A DNA stretch of 64,000 nucleotides from Nonomuraea turcica (GTDB lineage Bacteria > Actinomycetota > Actinomycetes > Streptosporangiales > Streptosporangiaceae). The notes beneath the pieces were generated by a model. That model saw only the letters and a list, made by a program, of their open reading frames with translations, was not told the origin of the DNA and made no database searches. Numbering within the stretch: position 1 is the stretch's first letter; each line of letters begins with the position of its first letter. Position numbers and translations under genes: made by a program. The stretch covers positions 219,436 through 283,435 of the forward strand of contig NZ_JAUZQF010000019.1 in NCBI RefSeq assembly GCF_030718205.1. Reading direction: 5' to 3'. This document shows, one piece after another, positions 39,173 through 47,974 of the stretch.

Positions 39173-41347
39173 TCACTTGCTCCGGTAGACGCGCACGTAG
39201 TCGAACTCGGCGTTGACGGCCGGCTGCGCGCCTCCATGGGCGACCAGGCCGATCCGCGGCGCCGTGTCCTTCGGGAACGTCCACACGCCGGCCCACGTCC
39301 ACGTCTTGCCGTCGCGGCTGGAGCCGGCGCGGAACTCGTGCTCGCCGTTGGCCGGGTCGACGTGGTGGGCGAGCCTGAGCCACGTGGTCTTCGCGGGCGG
39401 GCCGGCGATGTTGCCGCCGTACGACAGCCGGCCGGCGAACGGGAGCTCCCTGCCGTACTCCACCTGGCGGGTGTTCCAGATGGCCACCTGGCACAGGCGG
39501 GCGAAGTCGTCGTCGGAGACGTACGCGACCAGGCCTGCCTGCTGGTAGTTGCGTACCGTGTCCTCGCCCAGGTCGAGGGTCACCTTGGTCTCGACGATGT
39601 AGTCGCCCTCGGGCGGGGTGCGGAGCAGGACGCCGGCGGTGTTGGCCGTGCCGACCAGGTCAGATCCCTGGACCGGCCAGCGGAGCACGCCGTTGGTGAC
39701 GCGCGCGGAGGTGTCCTCGCGGACCCACTGCCAGCCCTTGCCGTCCTCGCTGTCGAACTCGTCGGCGTCGAGCAGCGTGCCGGGGCGAGGGACCGCCGCC
39801 GGGCGGGAGACCGGGGTGAAGAGCCGCGCCACGCTGACGTTGTCGAAGTCGGCCGGGCCCTCGGCGACCAGCCCGAACGTGCCGGACAGCGGGACGGGGG
39901 AGTGGAGGCGCACGGTGGCGCGCGGGTCGCCGAGCCGATCGGCCGAGCCGACCTGAGCGCTGATCGTCCGGCCCTTGACCGTGACGGCCAGGTTGCGCCA
40001 GGTCGCCGCGCCACCCGGCAGGGCAGCCGTGCGCCGGGCCCCGCCTGCGGTCACGACGAGCTCGTCGCCGGACACCAGCACGGTCGCCCCGCCGATGCGC
40101 AGGCCTCCCGACCGGCCGGTCACCCGGAGGTCCGTCTCGGCACGCAGGTCGCCGCCGACGCCTCGGCGGGCGATCAGCGTTGCCGCCTTGCCGTCTCCGG
40201 TGCCATGCCGGGCATATCCGTCCTGTACGGTCCAGCCGTCCGAGCCACGCCATCCCGACAGATCACCCGTGAAACGCTCGTCCACGGTCCCGCGCGTGAC
40301 CGGCGCTTCTCCCGACCGCTCCGATGGCCCGGCGCCCGCCCGCACCACCGGCCAGTCGTCGATCCAGTCCAGCCGGTCCAGCAGCATGGGCCGCTCGTTG
40401 ATCCCGTAGGGCTCGTCCAGGAACGGATCCGCCCGGTCGATCGCGTGGTACAACATCCAGTCCTGCCCGGACAGGTCCGTCAGCTGCGAGTGGTGGCCGG
40501 CCCCGATCCAGCGGTTACCGTTCTGATCCAGGACGGGGGTGCCGCCGGCACGGGAGGCGAGCAGCGGCTGCCCGTCGCGATCGACGAACGGCCCGCGCGG
40601 GCTGGTGGCTCGCCCGGCCAGGACCGAGTATCCGGTCGTGGGCCCGGCGCAGCAGTTCGCGGACGAGGCCAGCAGGTAGTAGAACCCGCCACGCCGTACG
40701 ACGTACGCGCCCTCGAACTTGTTGTCGATGGCCACCTGGGCCGGCTGTCCCACGGTCCGCAGCCCGTCCGGGGTGAGCTCCGTAACCCACAATCCCCCGA
40801 AAAATCCGCCGAAGTAGAGATATTTTCGCCCATCCACGTCCGTGAACTGCGCCGGGTCGATCGTGTTCCAGTACGAGTCCCCGGCCGGCCGCGGCGGCAC
40901 CACGGGAGCGGCCTGATGCGTCCACGGCCCGGTCGGCGACGGCGCCGTGGCGACCCCGATCGAGAAGTCCCACGGATGCGGGGTGCTCGCGGTGTTGGTG
41001 ACGGTGAAGTACATGACGTACCGCCCGTCGAGATACCGGACCTCCGGCGCCCACAGCAGGCTGCCGGGCGCGGCGTACGGCGGCAGGTTGTCCTCCCCGA
41101 ACGCGTCACCCACGTACGTCCACTCCACGAGATCGCTGGAGCGGGCGATGGGCAGCCGGTGGTGCCTGCCCTCCCCTTCCCGCAGGGGATCGGAGGTTCC
41201 GTAGGAGTACCAGTAGCCGTCGAGCCCGCGGATGACCGCCGGATCGGCGAAGGTGTCGGCGAAGCCGGCCGACACGGGGTTGGCGTACGAGGAGGAGGGA
41301 CCGGACAGTAAGGACAGGACCAGCGAGGCAACCGCTGCGATGCGCAT
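39173..41347 (-). CDS. Secreted family-43 glycoside hydrolase (arabinanase/arabinofuranosidase type)
   Basis: A 724-residue exported enzyme. The signal peptide covers residues 1-22. A five-bladed GH43 domain (about 30-340) has the catalytic base Asp35 (FADPAVIRG), the pKa-modulating Asp164 (WNTIDPAQF) and the acid Glu212 (FEGAYVVRRG). Downstream are two jelly-roll or LamG/DUF1349-like modules (about 350-510 and 530-724), probably for carbohydrate contact. It should release arabinose or arabino-oligosaccharides from arabinan or arabinoxylan. The ATG is three bases after the permease stop, so the gene is the last of the ABC operon. The LacI boxes upstream of the operon are therefore expected to control it. 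Confidence 0.85.
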   Translation of the reverse strand: MRIAAVASLVLSLLSGPSSSYANPVSAGFADTFADPAVIRGLDGYWYSYGTSDPLREGEGRHHRLPIARSSDLVEWTYVGDAFGEDNLPPYAAPGSLLWAPEVRYLDGRYVMYFTVTNTASTPHPWDFSIGVATAPSPTGPWTHQAAPVVPPRPAGDSYWNTIDPAQFTDVDGRKYLYFGGFFGGLWVTELTPDGLRTVGQPAQVAIDNKFEGAYVVRRGGFYYLLASSANCCAGPTTGYSVLAGRATSPRGPFVDRDGQPLLASRAGGTPVLDQNGNRWIGAGHHSQLTDLSGQDWMLYHAIDRADPFLDEPYGINERPMLLDRLDWIDDWPVVRAGAGPSERSGEAPVTRGTVDERFTGDLSGWRGSDGWTVQDGYARHGTGDGKAATLIARRGVGGDLRAETDLRVTGRSGGLRIGGATVLVSGDELVVTAGGARRTAALPGGAATWRNLAVTVKGRTISAQVGSADRLGDPRATVRLHSPVPLSGTFGLVAEGPADFDNVSVARLFTPVSRPAAVPRPGTLLDADEFDSEDGKGWQWVREDTSARVTNGVLRWPVQGSDLVGTANTAGVLLRTPPEGDYIVETKVTLDLGEDTVRNYQQAGLVAYVSDDDFARLCQVAIWNTRQVEYGRELPFAGRLSYGGNIAGPPAKTTWLRLAHHVDPANGEHEFRAGSSRDGKTWTWAGVWTFPKDTAPRIGLVAHGGAQPAVNAEFDYVRVYRSK

Positions 41348-41350
41348 GTA

Positions 41351-42160
41351 TCAGCCCTTCAGCCCACTACGGGAGATGCCTTCGATGACGTAGCGCTGCG
41401 TCAGCGCGAACAGGATCAGCACCGGCACGCTGGCCAGCACGGCCCCCGCCATGATCACCGGATAGTCGATCGTGTAAGCGCCCTGCAGGATGGACAGCCC
41501 GGGCGGCAAGGTGAAGTAGTCCGGGCTGAAGATCACGAAAATCGGCCAGATGAAGTCGTTCCAGTTGCTCAGGAAGCTCAGCACCGCGAGCGTGGCCAGG
41601 GCCGGCTTCGACAGCGGCAGCGTGATCCGCAGGAAGATGTGCCAGTGGTTGGCCCCTTCCATGAGCGCCGCCTCGTCCAGCTCCCGCGGCAACCCCAGGA
41701 AGAACTGCCGCAGGAAGAACACCCCGAACGCCCCCGCCGCCCCCGGCACGATCAACGCGGTCAGGCTGTCGAGCCACCCCAGCGCGTCCACGATGAGGAA
41801 CGCCGGAATGAGGAAGACGAACCCCGGCACCAGCAGCGTCCCCACGATGACGCCGAACATCACCCGCTTGCCCCGGAACTCCAGCCGGGCCAGCGCGTAC
41901 GCGGCCAGCGACGACACGACCAGCACGAGCAGCATCTGCCCGGTCGCGGCGATGAGGCTGTTGGCGAACCACCGCAGCACCGGCGTCTGCGTCGTGCCCT
42001 CGAACAGGGTGCCGTACGCCCGGGCGGTCGGCTCGGCCGGCCAGACCGTGGGCGGGACGCGGGTGGCCTCGGTCTGGCTCTTCAGCGAGGTGCCGAGCGC
42101 CCACAGCAGCGGCGCCACGAACACCACGGCCAGCGCGACCAGGACGGTGTACCGCCTCAT
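41351..42160 (-). CDS. Carbohydrate ABC transporter permease (AraQ/MalG-type)
   Basis: A 269-residue inner-membrane permease with about six helices. The EAA loop is ELDEAALMEGANHWHIFLRITLPLSKPAL, the hallmark of sugar-ABC permeases. MalG-type start RRYTVLVALAVVFVAPLLWALGTSLKS is seen. ATG at 42160 overlaps the stop of the first permease by four bases (ATGA). It forms the channel with the partner permease and would import arabino-oligosaccharides captured by the binding protein. The ATPase must come from elsewhere, as with shared MsiK-type ATPases. Confidence 0.92.
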   Translation of the reverse strand: MRRYTVLVALAVVFVAPLLWALGTSLKSQTEATRVPPTVWPAEPTARAYGTLFEGTTQTPVLRWFANSLIAATGQMLLVLVVSSLAAYALARLEFRGKRVMFGVIVGTLLVPGFVFLIPAFLIVDALGWLDSLTALIVPGAAGAFGVFFLRQFFLGLPRELDEAALMEGANHWHIFLRITLPLSKPALATLAVLSFLSNWNDFIWPIFVIFSPDYFTLPPGLSILQGAYTIDYPVIMAGAVLASVPVLILFALTQRYVIEGISRSGLKG

Positions 42161-43071
42161 GACCGCCCCCGGAACAGCCGGAAGTTGATCACGCTGACCA
42201 CGATCAGGGCGAGCGTGAGCACGTAGCTCATGGCCGAGGCGCTGCCCATTTTGTACTGGCCGAGGCCCTGGTCGAGGATGTACACGATCGCGGTCCTGGT
42301 CTCGCCGCCCGGCGCGCCCTGGGTGAGCAGGTACGACTGGCCGAACATGTTCGCCGAGGCCAGGATGGTCGTGGTGATCACGAACAACATGACGGGCCGC
42401 AGCCCGGGCAGCGTCACGTGCCGGAACTCGGCCCACCGGCCGGCCCCGTCCACCTTGGCGGCGTCGTACAGGTCGCGCGGAATGTCCTGCATGCCCGCCA
42501 GATAGATCACGCCGTTGAACCCCAGCGTCCACCACACGGTGACGCCGACCAGCGCGACCCACCCCCACGGCAGCGAGGTCGTCCATGCGATGTCGGTGCC
42601 GAGCAGCCAGTCGACGAGCCCGAGGTTCGGGTCGAGCAGCAGCCGCCACATCAGGCAGACGACGGCGACCCCCAGCACGTACGGCGCGAAGAACAGCCCG
42701 CGAAAGAACGTCCTGCCCCGGAAAGACCGGTTGAGCAGCAGCGCGATCCCGAGCGGCAGCACCACCAGGAACGGCACGCTGAACAGCGTGAACAAGCCGG
42801 TGGCCCGCATCGACATCCAGAAATCGGCGTAGACGGCCGAGGTGGGATCGAAGAGCGCGGTGTAGTTGTCCAGCCCCACGAACGGCCTGCCCTCGAGCAG
42901 GAAGTCCCAGTCGTGCAGGCTCACCCACACGCCGTAGATCGCGGGCGCCAGCACGAACACGCAGAACAACACCAGGTACGGGGCCATGAACAAATACGGA
43001 GTGGCCCACCCGGACCAGGCGACGGGCGTCGCCGCCCTGGCCGTGGAGGCCTTCGCGGTGAGTGTGGCCAT
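42157..43071 (-). CDS. Carbohydrate ABC transporter permease (AraP/MalF-type)
   Basis: A 304-residue permease with about six helices (PYLFMAPYLVLFCVFVLAPAIYGVW near residue 25-50). The EAA loop is IPRDLYDAAKVDGAGRWAEFRHVTLPGLRP. The start TGATG overlap joins it to the binding-protein gene, and the ATGA overlap joins it to the next permease, so the three transporter genes are tightly coupled. It acts with the MalG-type permease as the membrane part of a family-1 sugar importer. Confidence 0.92.
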   Translation of the reverse strand: MATLTAKASTARAATPVAWSGWATPYLFMAPYLVLFCVFVLAPAIYGVWVSLHDWDFLLEGRPFVGLDNYTALFDPTSAVYADFWMSMRATGLFTLFSVPFLVVLPLGIALLLNRSFRGRTFFRGLFFAPYVLGVAVVCLMWRLLLDPNLGLVDWLLGTDIAWTTSLPWGWVALVGVTVWWTLGFNGVIYLAGMQDIPRDLYDAAKVDGAGRWAEFRHVTLPGLRPVMLFVITTTILASANMFGQSYLLTQGAPGGETRTAIVYILDQGLGQYKMGSASAMSYVLTLALIVVSVINFRLFRGRS

Positions 43072-44402
43072 CAGGCGCCGTACTTCTTCCGGTTCTGCTC
43101 GAGGATCTTGTCCGCTTTGGCGGACGCCTCGGTGAGCGCGTCCTTGGGGCTCTTCTTCAGCAGGATCGCCGCGTTGATGGCCTGGTCCACGACGGCGGAG
43201 GCGTCGCCGATGCCGGCCACGGACGGCAGGAAGTACAGGTTGTCGATCTGGGAGCCGATGGCCGCCTGCTCCGTGAGCGCCTGGAACTCGGCGCCGTCGC
43301 GGATGGACTTGCGCGCGGGCACCTGCCCCGCCTTGGCCCATTCGATGGAGTGTCCGCTGATCCAGTTGATGAAGACCTTGGCCGCGGTCAGCTTGTTCTG
43401 ATCGGATGTGCGCTGCTTGAAGACCACGAACTGGTGGGAGCCCGCCCAGGCGGCCGGCTTCGTGCCGATCTGGGGGAGTGGCGCCACGCCCCACTCCAGG
43501 TCCTTGACCGCGCGCAGCGTGTTGATGGACCAGATGCCGTTCCAGTTGAAGGCGTTCTTGCCGTTCTGGAGGGCGATGAGGTCGGCGTCCTGCCCCACGT
43601 TCTTGGGGCTGTAGCCCTTGTTGACCAGCTCGACCAGCCAGGTCAGCGCCTGCACACCGGGCTCCTCGGCGAAGCGGGAGACGCTGGCGTCGTCGGCGAA
43701 CAACTGCCCGCCGTGCTGGTAGAGCAGGCTGCCGAACTGCATGCTGCCGGTGAACGGGAACGGCGTCGCCCAGTGCCCCTGGATGCCGGCCTTCTTCAGG
43801 GCTTCGAGCGCGGCCAGGTATTCCTCGCCGGTCTTGGGCGGGTTGTCGGGGTCGAGCCCGGCCTTGGACAGGACTGTCTTGTTGTAGAACATGCCGAGCG
43901 GGTGCACGTCGAGCGGAATGGAGTAGCGAGCGCCCTTGTAGACGCCGGCCTGCCAGACCGGCGGGGAGAAGTCGGCCTCGGTCAGGGTGAGTGCCGTGGC
44001 CACGTCGTCGAGAGGCAGCACCACCTGGCGGGCGGCGTTGGTGGCGACGCTGTCCACGTGCATGATGCCGAGGTCGGGGCCCTGGCCGGCGGCCACCGCC
44101 GCGGGGACCTTCGCGTAGTAGTCCGCCCACTGGTAGACGTTCATGGTCACTTTGATGGTGGGGTGGGCGGCGTTGAACTGCTCGATCAGCCGCTTCATGA
44201 ACGGGCCGTCGCCGCCGGTGAAGCCGTTCCAGAACGAGAGGGAGACCGCCGGGCCCGTGTACGTCGTCGGGGCCGCCGTCGTCGCCGGCTGCTGAGCGGC
44301 CTGTCTCGGCCCGCCGCCCCCGCCGCAACCGGTGAGAACGAGGGCTCCGAGGCCGAGGCCGAGCGCGCGTCGCCGGGTGAGGTTGTCCAGGGACATCTGC
44401 AT
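43071..44402 (-). CDS. Carbohydrate ABC transporter substrate-binding lipoprotein
   Basis: A 443-residue family-1 sugar-binding lipoprotein. The N-terminus RRRALGLGLGALVLTGC has a twin-arginine-like start and a lipobox with Cys26. SLSFWNGFTGGDGPFMKRLIEQFN and GQGPDLGIMH are typical of the family. The ATG at 44402 follows AGGAG closely; the next in-frame ATG at 44396 has better spacing. It is the first gene of the operon and starts just downstream of three LacI boxes. The gene cluster suggests arabinan-derived oligosaccharides as ligand. Confidence 0.9.
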   Translation of the reverse strand: MQMSLDNLTRRRALGLGLGALVLTGCGGGGGPRQAAQQPATTAAPTTYTGPAVSLSFWNGFTGGDGPFMKRLIEQFNAAHPTIKVTMNVYQWADYYAKVPAAVAAGQGPDLGIMHVDSVATNAARQVVLPLDDVATALTLTEADFSPPVWQAGVYKGARYSIPLDVHPLGMFYNKTVLSKAGLDPDNPPKTGEEYLAALEALKKAGIQGHWATPFPFTGSMQFGSLLYQHGGQLFADDASVSRFAEEPGVQALTWLVELVNKGYSPKNVGQDADLIALQNGKNAFNWNGIWSINTLRAVKDLEWGVAPLPQIGTKPAAWAGSHQFVVFKQRTSDQNKLTAAKVFINWISGHSIEWAKAGQVPARKSIRDGAEFQALTEQAAIGSQIDNLYFLPSVAGIGDASAVVDQAINAAILLKKSPKDALTEASAKADKILEQNRKKYGA

Positions 44403-44435
44403 CACACTCCTGACCCATATGGTGATGCCTCGTTC

Positions 44436-44492
44436 TACATCGTTGTATCTAACGTTGTAAACAGCGCCGCCGGGGTTCGTTACAGCGTTGTA
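44436..44492. promoter_or_regulatory. Three LacI operator-like boxes upstream of the ABC operon
   Basis: TACATCGTTGTA (44436-44447), TCTAACGTTGTA (44448-44459) and TACAGCGTTGTA (44481-44492) are one to two mismatches from the palindrome TACAACGTTGTA. Two similar boxes occur upstream of the GH51 gene, so a shared LacI regulator is likely. All lie between the binding-protein start and the end of the lacI-type gene. Confidence 0.7.
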
Positions 44493-44595
44493 AACCGGGC
44501 CCGTCCTCTGCCCGCGCGCATGCCGGACACCGCCGTGAGCAGCCCATCGGGCGCGGGGGACGTGCCGCCAGGGGGCACGAGAGGCCAGGCGAGGG

Positions 44596-45597
44596 CTAGG
44601 GGGAGGTGGTTTCGCGGGCGAGGAGGCGGTGAGGGGCGCAGAGCTCCTGAGGCGGTGGCCCGGAGATGCCGGCCAGGCGCGTGGCGAGGAGATCGACGGC
44701 GGATTCGGCGATGTGGGTCTTGTCCGGCGCGATCGTCGACAGGCTGGGAGTGGAGAAGCGGCCGTCCTCGATGTCGTCGAACCCGATCAATGCCACGTCC
44801 TGTGGCACCCGGACCCCTCTGGACAGCAGCGTGCGCAGCGCGCCCAGCGCCAGCGTGTCGTTGAAGCAGAAGACCGCGTCGGGCGGCGAACCCGACTCGA
44901 GCAGCCGCGCCATCGCGGCCGCCCCGTCCGAGCGGTGGAAATCGCGCACGTACGCCACCGCGTGCGCCGTCAGCGAGGAGTCGGCCAGCGCGCTCTGGAA
45001 CCCGCGCAACCGCTGCTTGGCCGTCATGGCCGAAGCCGAGCGCTGGGCCCCGATGGCGGCGATGCGGCGGCGGCCGAGCTCGATCAGGTGTGTCGTGGCC
45101 AGCCGCGCCGCCGCGATGTTGTCCACCGCGATGTGGTCGAGCCGCGAGCGGCCGACCCGCTCGCCGAGCAGGACCATCGGCGTGTGGTCCGTCCTGGCCG
45201 CCAGATCGGCGCGGGTGAGCGCGAGCGGGCTGAACAGCAGGCCGTCGATGAGCTGGGCCCTGATGCCCGACACCACCAGCAGCTCCTTGGCCCGCTCGCC
45301 CTGGGTCTGGTCGATGAGCACGGTCCACCCGTGCCGGTCGGCCGCCTCGATCACCCGGGTGGCGAGCTCGGCGAAGTAGGGGATGGACAGGTCGGGGACG
45401 GCCAGCGCGATCACGCCCGATCGGCCCTGGCGCAGGTTGCGGGCCGACAGGTTGGGCCGGTAGGCCAGCTCGGCGATCGCCGCCTCGACCTTGGTGCGGG
45501 TGTCGTGGCTGACGTGCGGGTAGCCGTTCACGACGTTGGAGACGGTTTTGACGGACACTCCGGCGTGCTCGGCGACGTCCTTCAGCCGTGGCCGCAT
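44596..45597 (-). CDS. LacI-family transcriptional regulator of the arabinan cluster
   Basis: A 333-residue regulator. The N-terminal helix-turn-helix LKDVAEHAGVSVKTVSNVVNGYPHVS has the LacI signature and hinge. The periplasmic-binding-protein-like domain follows with VIALAVPDLSIPYF and the strand segments IAVDNIAAARLATTHLIELG and PDAVFCFNDTLALGAL, VALIGFDDIEDGRF. ATG at 45597 has GGAGAGGGGG upstream. It lies between the ABC operon (same strand) and the divergent GH51 gene. It should repress both until arabinose or an oligosaccharide binds. Boxes of the TACAACGTTGTA type are found in both control regions. Confidence 0.92.
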   Translation of the reverse strand: MRPRLKDVAEHAGVSVKTVSNVVNGYPHVSHDTRTKVEAAIAELAYRPNLSARNLRQGRSGVIALAVPDLSIPYFAELATRVIEAADRHGWTVLIDQTQGERAKELLVVSGIRAQLIDGLLFSPLALTRADLAARTDHTPMVLLGERVGRSRLDHIAVDNIAAARLATTHLIELGRRRIAAIGAQRSASAMTAKQRLRGFQSALADSSLTAHAVAYVRDFHRSDGAAAMARLLESGSPPDAVFCFNDTLALGALRTLLSRGVRVPQDVALIGFDDIEDGRFSTPSLSTIAPDKTHIAESAVDLLATRLAGISGPPPQELCAPHRLLARETTSP

Positions 45598-45663
45598 GAT
45601 CCCCCCTCTCCAGCTCGGAAAGCACTCTACAGCCAGATTTCCAACGATAGAACAATGGCCATT

Positions 45664-45687
45664 TACAACGTTGCATACGACGTTGTA
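45664..45687. promoter_or_regulatory. Two LacI operator-like boxes upstream of the GH51 gene
   Basis: TACAACGTTGCA (45664-45675) and TACGACGTTGTA (45676-45687) stand back to back. They differ by one base each from the consensus TACAACGTTGTA found at the ABC operon. They lie between the divergent lacI-type and GH51 genes. Confidence 0.72.
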
Positions 45688-45723
45688 GAAGTGGTGGGAC
45701 CCGCACGCGTGAGGAGCCGCCCT

Positions 45724-47202
45724 GTGAAGAACGCACGACTGACCCTCGATCCGGCCTTCGAGATCGCTCCCGTGAACCGGCGGCTGTTCGGCTCGTTCGT
45801 GGAGCACATGGGCCGCTGCGTCTACACCGGGATCTTCGAGCCGGGACACCCGCGCGCCGACGAGCACGGCTTCCGCACCGACGTCCTGGAGCTGACCCGC
45901 GAAATGGGCGTCAGCGTGGTGCGTTACCCGGGCGGCAACTTCGTCTCCGGCTACCGCTGGGAGGACGGCGTCGGCCCCGACCGGCCCACCCGGCTCGACC
46001 TGGCCTGGCGGCAGATCGAGACGAACCGGTTCGGGCTCAACGAGTTCATGACCTGGACCAGGAGGGCCGGGGTCGAGCCGATGATGGCCGTCAACCTCGG
46101 CACCAGGGGCATCCAGGAGGCGTGCGACCTGCTGGAGTATGCCAACCACGCCTCCGGCACGCACTGGTCGGACCTGCGCGTCAAGCACGGCGTCGCGGAG
46201 CCGTACGGGATCAAGCTCTGGTGTCTGGGCAACGAGATGGACGGGCCCTGGCAGATCGGGCACAAGACCGCGGAGGAGTACGGCCGGCTGGCCAACGAGA
46301 CCGCCAGGGCCATGCGCCTGGTGGATCCGGGGGTCGAGCTGGTGTTGTGCGGCAGTTCCAACAGCCAGATGCCCACGTTCGGGGCGTGGGAGGCGACCGT
46401 GCTGGAGCACGCCTACGACGCGGTCGACTACCTCTCGCTGCACGCCTACTACGAGGAGAACGGCGACCTCGACAGCTTCCTCGCGGCTGCGGTCGACATG
46501 GACCGCTTCATCTCGTCGGTGGTCGCGACCGCCGACCACGTCCGGGCCAAGCTGCGCAGGAACAAGTCGATCAAGTTGTCGTTCGACGAGTGGAACGTCT
46601 GGAACCAGTCCCGCTTCGAAGGGCGTGAGCAGGGCGACTTCGACGAGGCGCCCGAGCTCATCGAGGACACCTTCACCGCCGCCGACGCCGTGGTGGTCGG
46701 TGACTTCCTCATCACGCTGCTGCGCCACGCCGACCGGGTGAGCGTGGCCTGCCAGGCGCAGCTGGCCAACATCATCGCGCCGATCCGCACCTCACCAGGA
46801 GGTCCGGCCTGGCGGCAGACGATCTTCCACCCGTTCGCGCTGACCGCCCGCCACGCGCGCGGCACCGTGCTGCGGGTGGAGCCGCGCTCGCCCCTGCTGG
46901 ACACCGCCAGGTATGGCGAAGCGGCGCAGCTGTCCAGCGTCGCCACCCTCGACGAGGAGGGCGTGACGGTGATCGCGGTCAACCGAAGCGCCCACGAGGA
47001 GCTCGACCTGACCGCCGACCTGCGCTCCGCCGGTCCGCTCCGGGTGGCGGAGACGCACCTGCTGGCGGCCGGCGCCGACCCGCATGCGACCGAGGTGGCC
47101 GTCGTCCCCCTGGCCAACGCGCGGCTCGACGGGGGAGAGCTGCGTGCCGTGCTCCCGGCCGCGTCCTGGAGCCTGATCCGTCTCACCTTCCCCAAGGACT
47201 GA
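45724..47202 (+). CDS. GH51 alpha-L-arabinofuranosidase
   Basis: A 492-residue intracellular glycosidase that removes terminal arabinofuranose. The N-terminal part has FGSFVEHMGRCVYTGIFEPG and VRYPGGNFVSGYRWEDG. The acid/base is Glu171 in CLGNEMDGPW and the nucleophile Glu289 in SFDEWNVW, both in the right context for clan A. A jelly-roll C-terminal domain ends about residue 490. There is no signal peptide, fitting hydrolysis of imported oligosaccharides. GTG at 45724 follows GAGGAGCC. It is divergent from the lacI-type gene with two LacI boxes between. Confidence 0.95.
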   Translation: MKNARLTLDPAFEIAPVNRRLFGSFVEHMGRCVYTGIFEPGHPRADEHGFRTDVLELTREMGVSVVRYPGGNFVSGYRWEDGVGPDRPTRLDLAWRQIETNRFGLNEFMTWTRRAGVEPMMAVNLGTRGIQEACDLLEYANHASGTHWSDLRVKHGVAEPYGIKLWCLGNEMDGPWQIGHKTAEEYGRLANETARAMRLVDPGVELVLCGSSNSQMPTFGAWEATVLEHAYDAVDYLSLHAYYEENGDLDSFLAAAVDMDRFISSVVATADHVRAKLRRNKSIKLSFDEWNVWNQSRFEGREQGDFDEAPELIEDTFTAADAVVVGDFLITLLRHADRVSVACQAQLANIIAPIRTSPGGPAWRQTIFHPFALTARHARGTVLRVEPRSPLLDTARYGEAAQLSSVATLDEEGVTVIAVNRSAHEELDLTADLRSAGPLRVAETHLLAAGADPHATEVAVVPLANARLDGGELRAVLPAASWSLIRLTFPKD

Positions 47203-47271
47203 GATGCCGGCGCCGGACCACTGCAAGCCGAGGTCAATTCCCGCGCAAGGCGCCGTCTTTAGCGTCGGGGT

Positions 47272-47925
47272 GTGTCCAAACGACTAGTTCTTCTCGGCGG
47301 CGCCACCCTCGCGGCGGTCGCAAGCCTGACGCTCGCCTCCGTCAATCCCGCCTCCGCTGCATCCGGCGCTCCTGCCGCGGCCGGGGCGCCCGCGCCCGGC
47401 AAGGTGGCGAACAAGCTGTTGCGCGCCTGGCTGGCCGCGGACCGCACGGCTGCCGCCAAGGTGGCCACCCCCGCGGCGGTGAACACGATCTTCACCTACG
47501 CCTATCGCGCCCCCGACCGTTTCGGCGGCTGCTCCGGCAACGTGTGCCGGTTCGTCCACACCAGCGTGCGGGTGCCCGGCGGGCTCGACGGCATCGCGAT
47601 GGTCGTGACCGGCTCGAAGGTCACCAAGGTCTACCTGTCGCGGCACGTCGTCACGCCGTCCAAGGTGGCCGCGCACCTGCTCGCCGCCTGGAAGCGGGGC
47701 GACCGGTACAGCGGGCTCGAGGTCGGCAGCCTGAGGGCGGTGAAGACGCTGTTCAAGGTGAAGTACGACCCGCACGGCGTCACCCACTACTTCCAGGGCT
47801 GCAGCAGGGAGCCGAAGGGCTACTCGTGCGCCTACTCCTACGACGGCGGTGCGATGGTGATGCACGTGCGCGGCTCCAAGACCACCGGCTACGAGGTCGG
47901 CTCGATCACCTACATCGCTGACTGA
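47272..47925 (+). CDS. Secreted protein with duplicated domain, function unknown
   Basis: A 217-residue exported protein. The signal peptide is residues 1-30 (LGGATLAAVASLTLASVNPASA). The mature part is two related repeats: KVANKLLRAWLAADR with FGGCSGNVCRFVHTSVRV (about 45-120), and KVAAHLLAAWKRGDR with YFQGCSREPKGYSCAYSY (about 130-217). Each repeat ends with a VxGSK stretch and holds two cysteines, likely one disulphide per repeat. I do not recognise the family; it may be a small lipid- or cell-wall-binding module. GTG at 47272. It is downstream of GH51 by about 70 bases but has no apparent sugar link. Confidence 0.75.
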   Translation: MSKRLVLLGGATLAAVASLTLASVNPASAASGAPAAAGAPAPGKVANKLLRAWLAADRTAAAKVATPAAVNTIFTYAYRAPDRFGGCSGNVCRFVHTSVRVPGGLDGIAMVVTGSKVTKVYLSRHVVTPSKVAAHLLAAWKRGDRYSGLEVGSLRAVKTLFKVKYDPHGVTHYFQGCSREPKGYSCAYSYDGGAMVMHVRGSKTTGYEVGSITYIAD

Positions 47926-47974
47926 CGGCCGGCACAACCTGCCCTTGCCCGCGGAGGGGGAGGCGCCGGCACGC

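Noticed and set aside
39236..41311. Plus-strand frame of about 690 codons opposite the GH43 gene
   Set aside because: GH43 catalytic residues on the minus strand are intact; the plus frame has no motifs.
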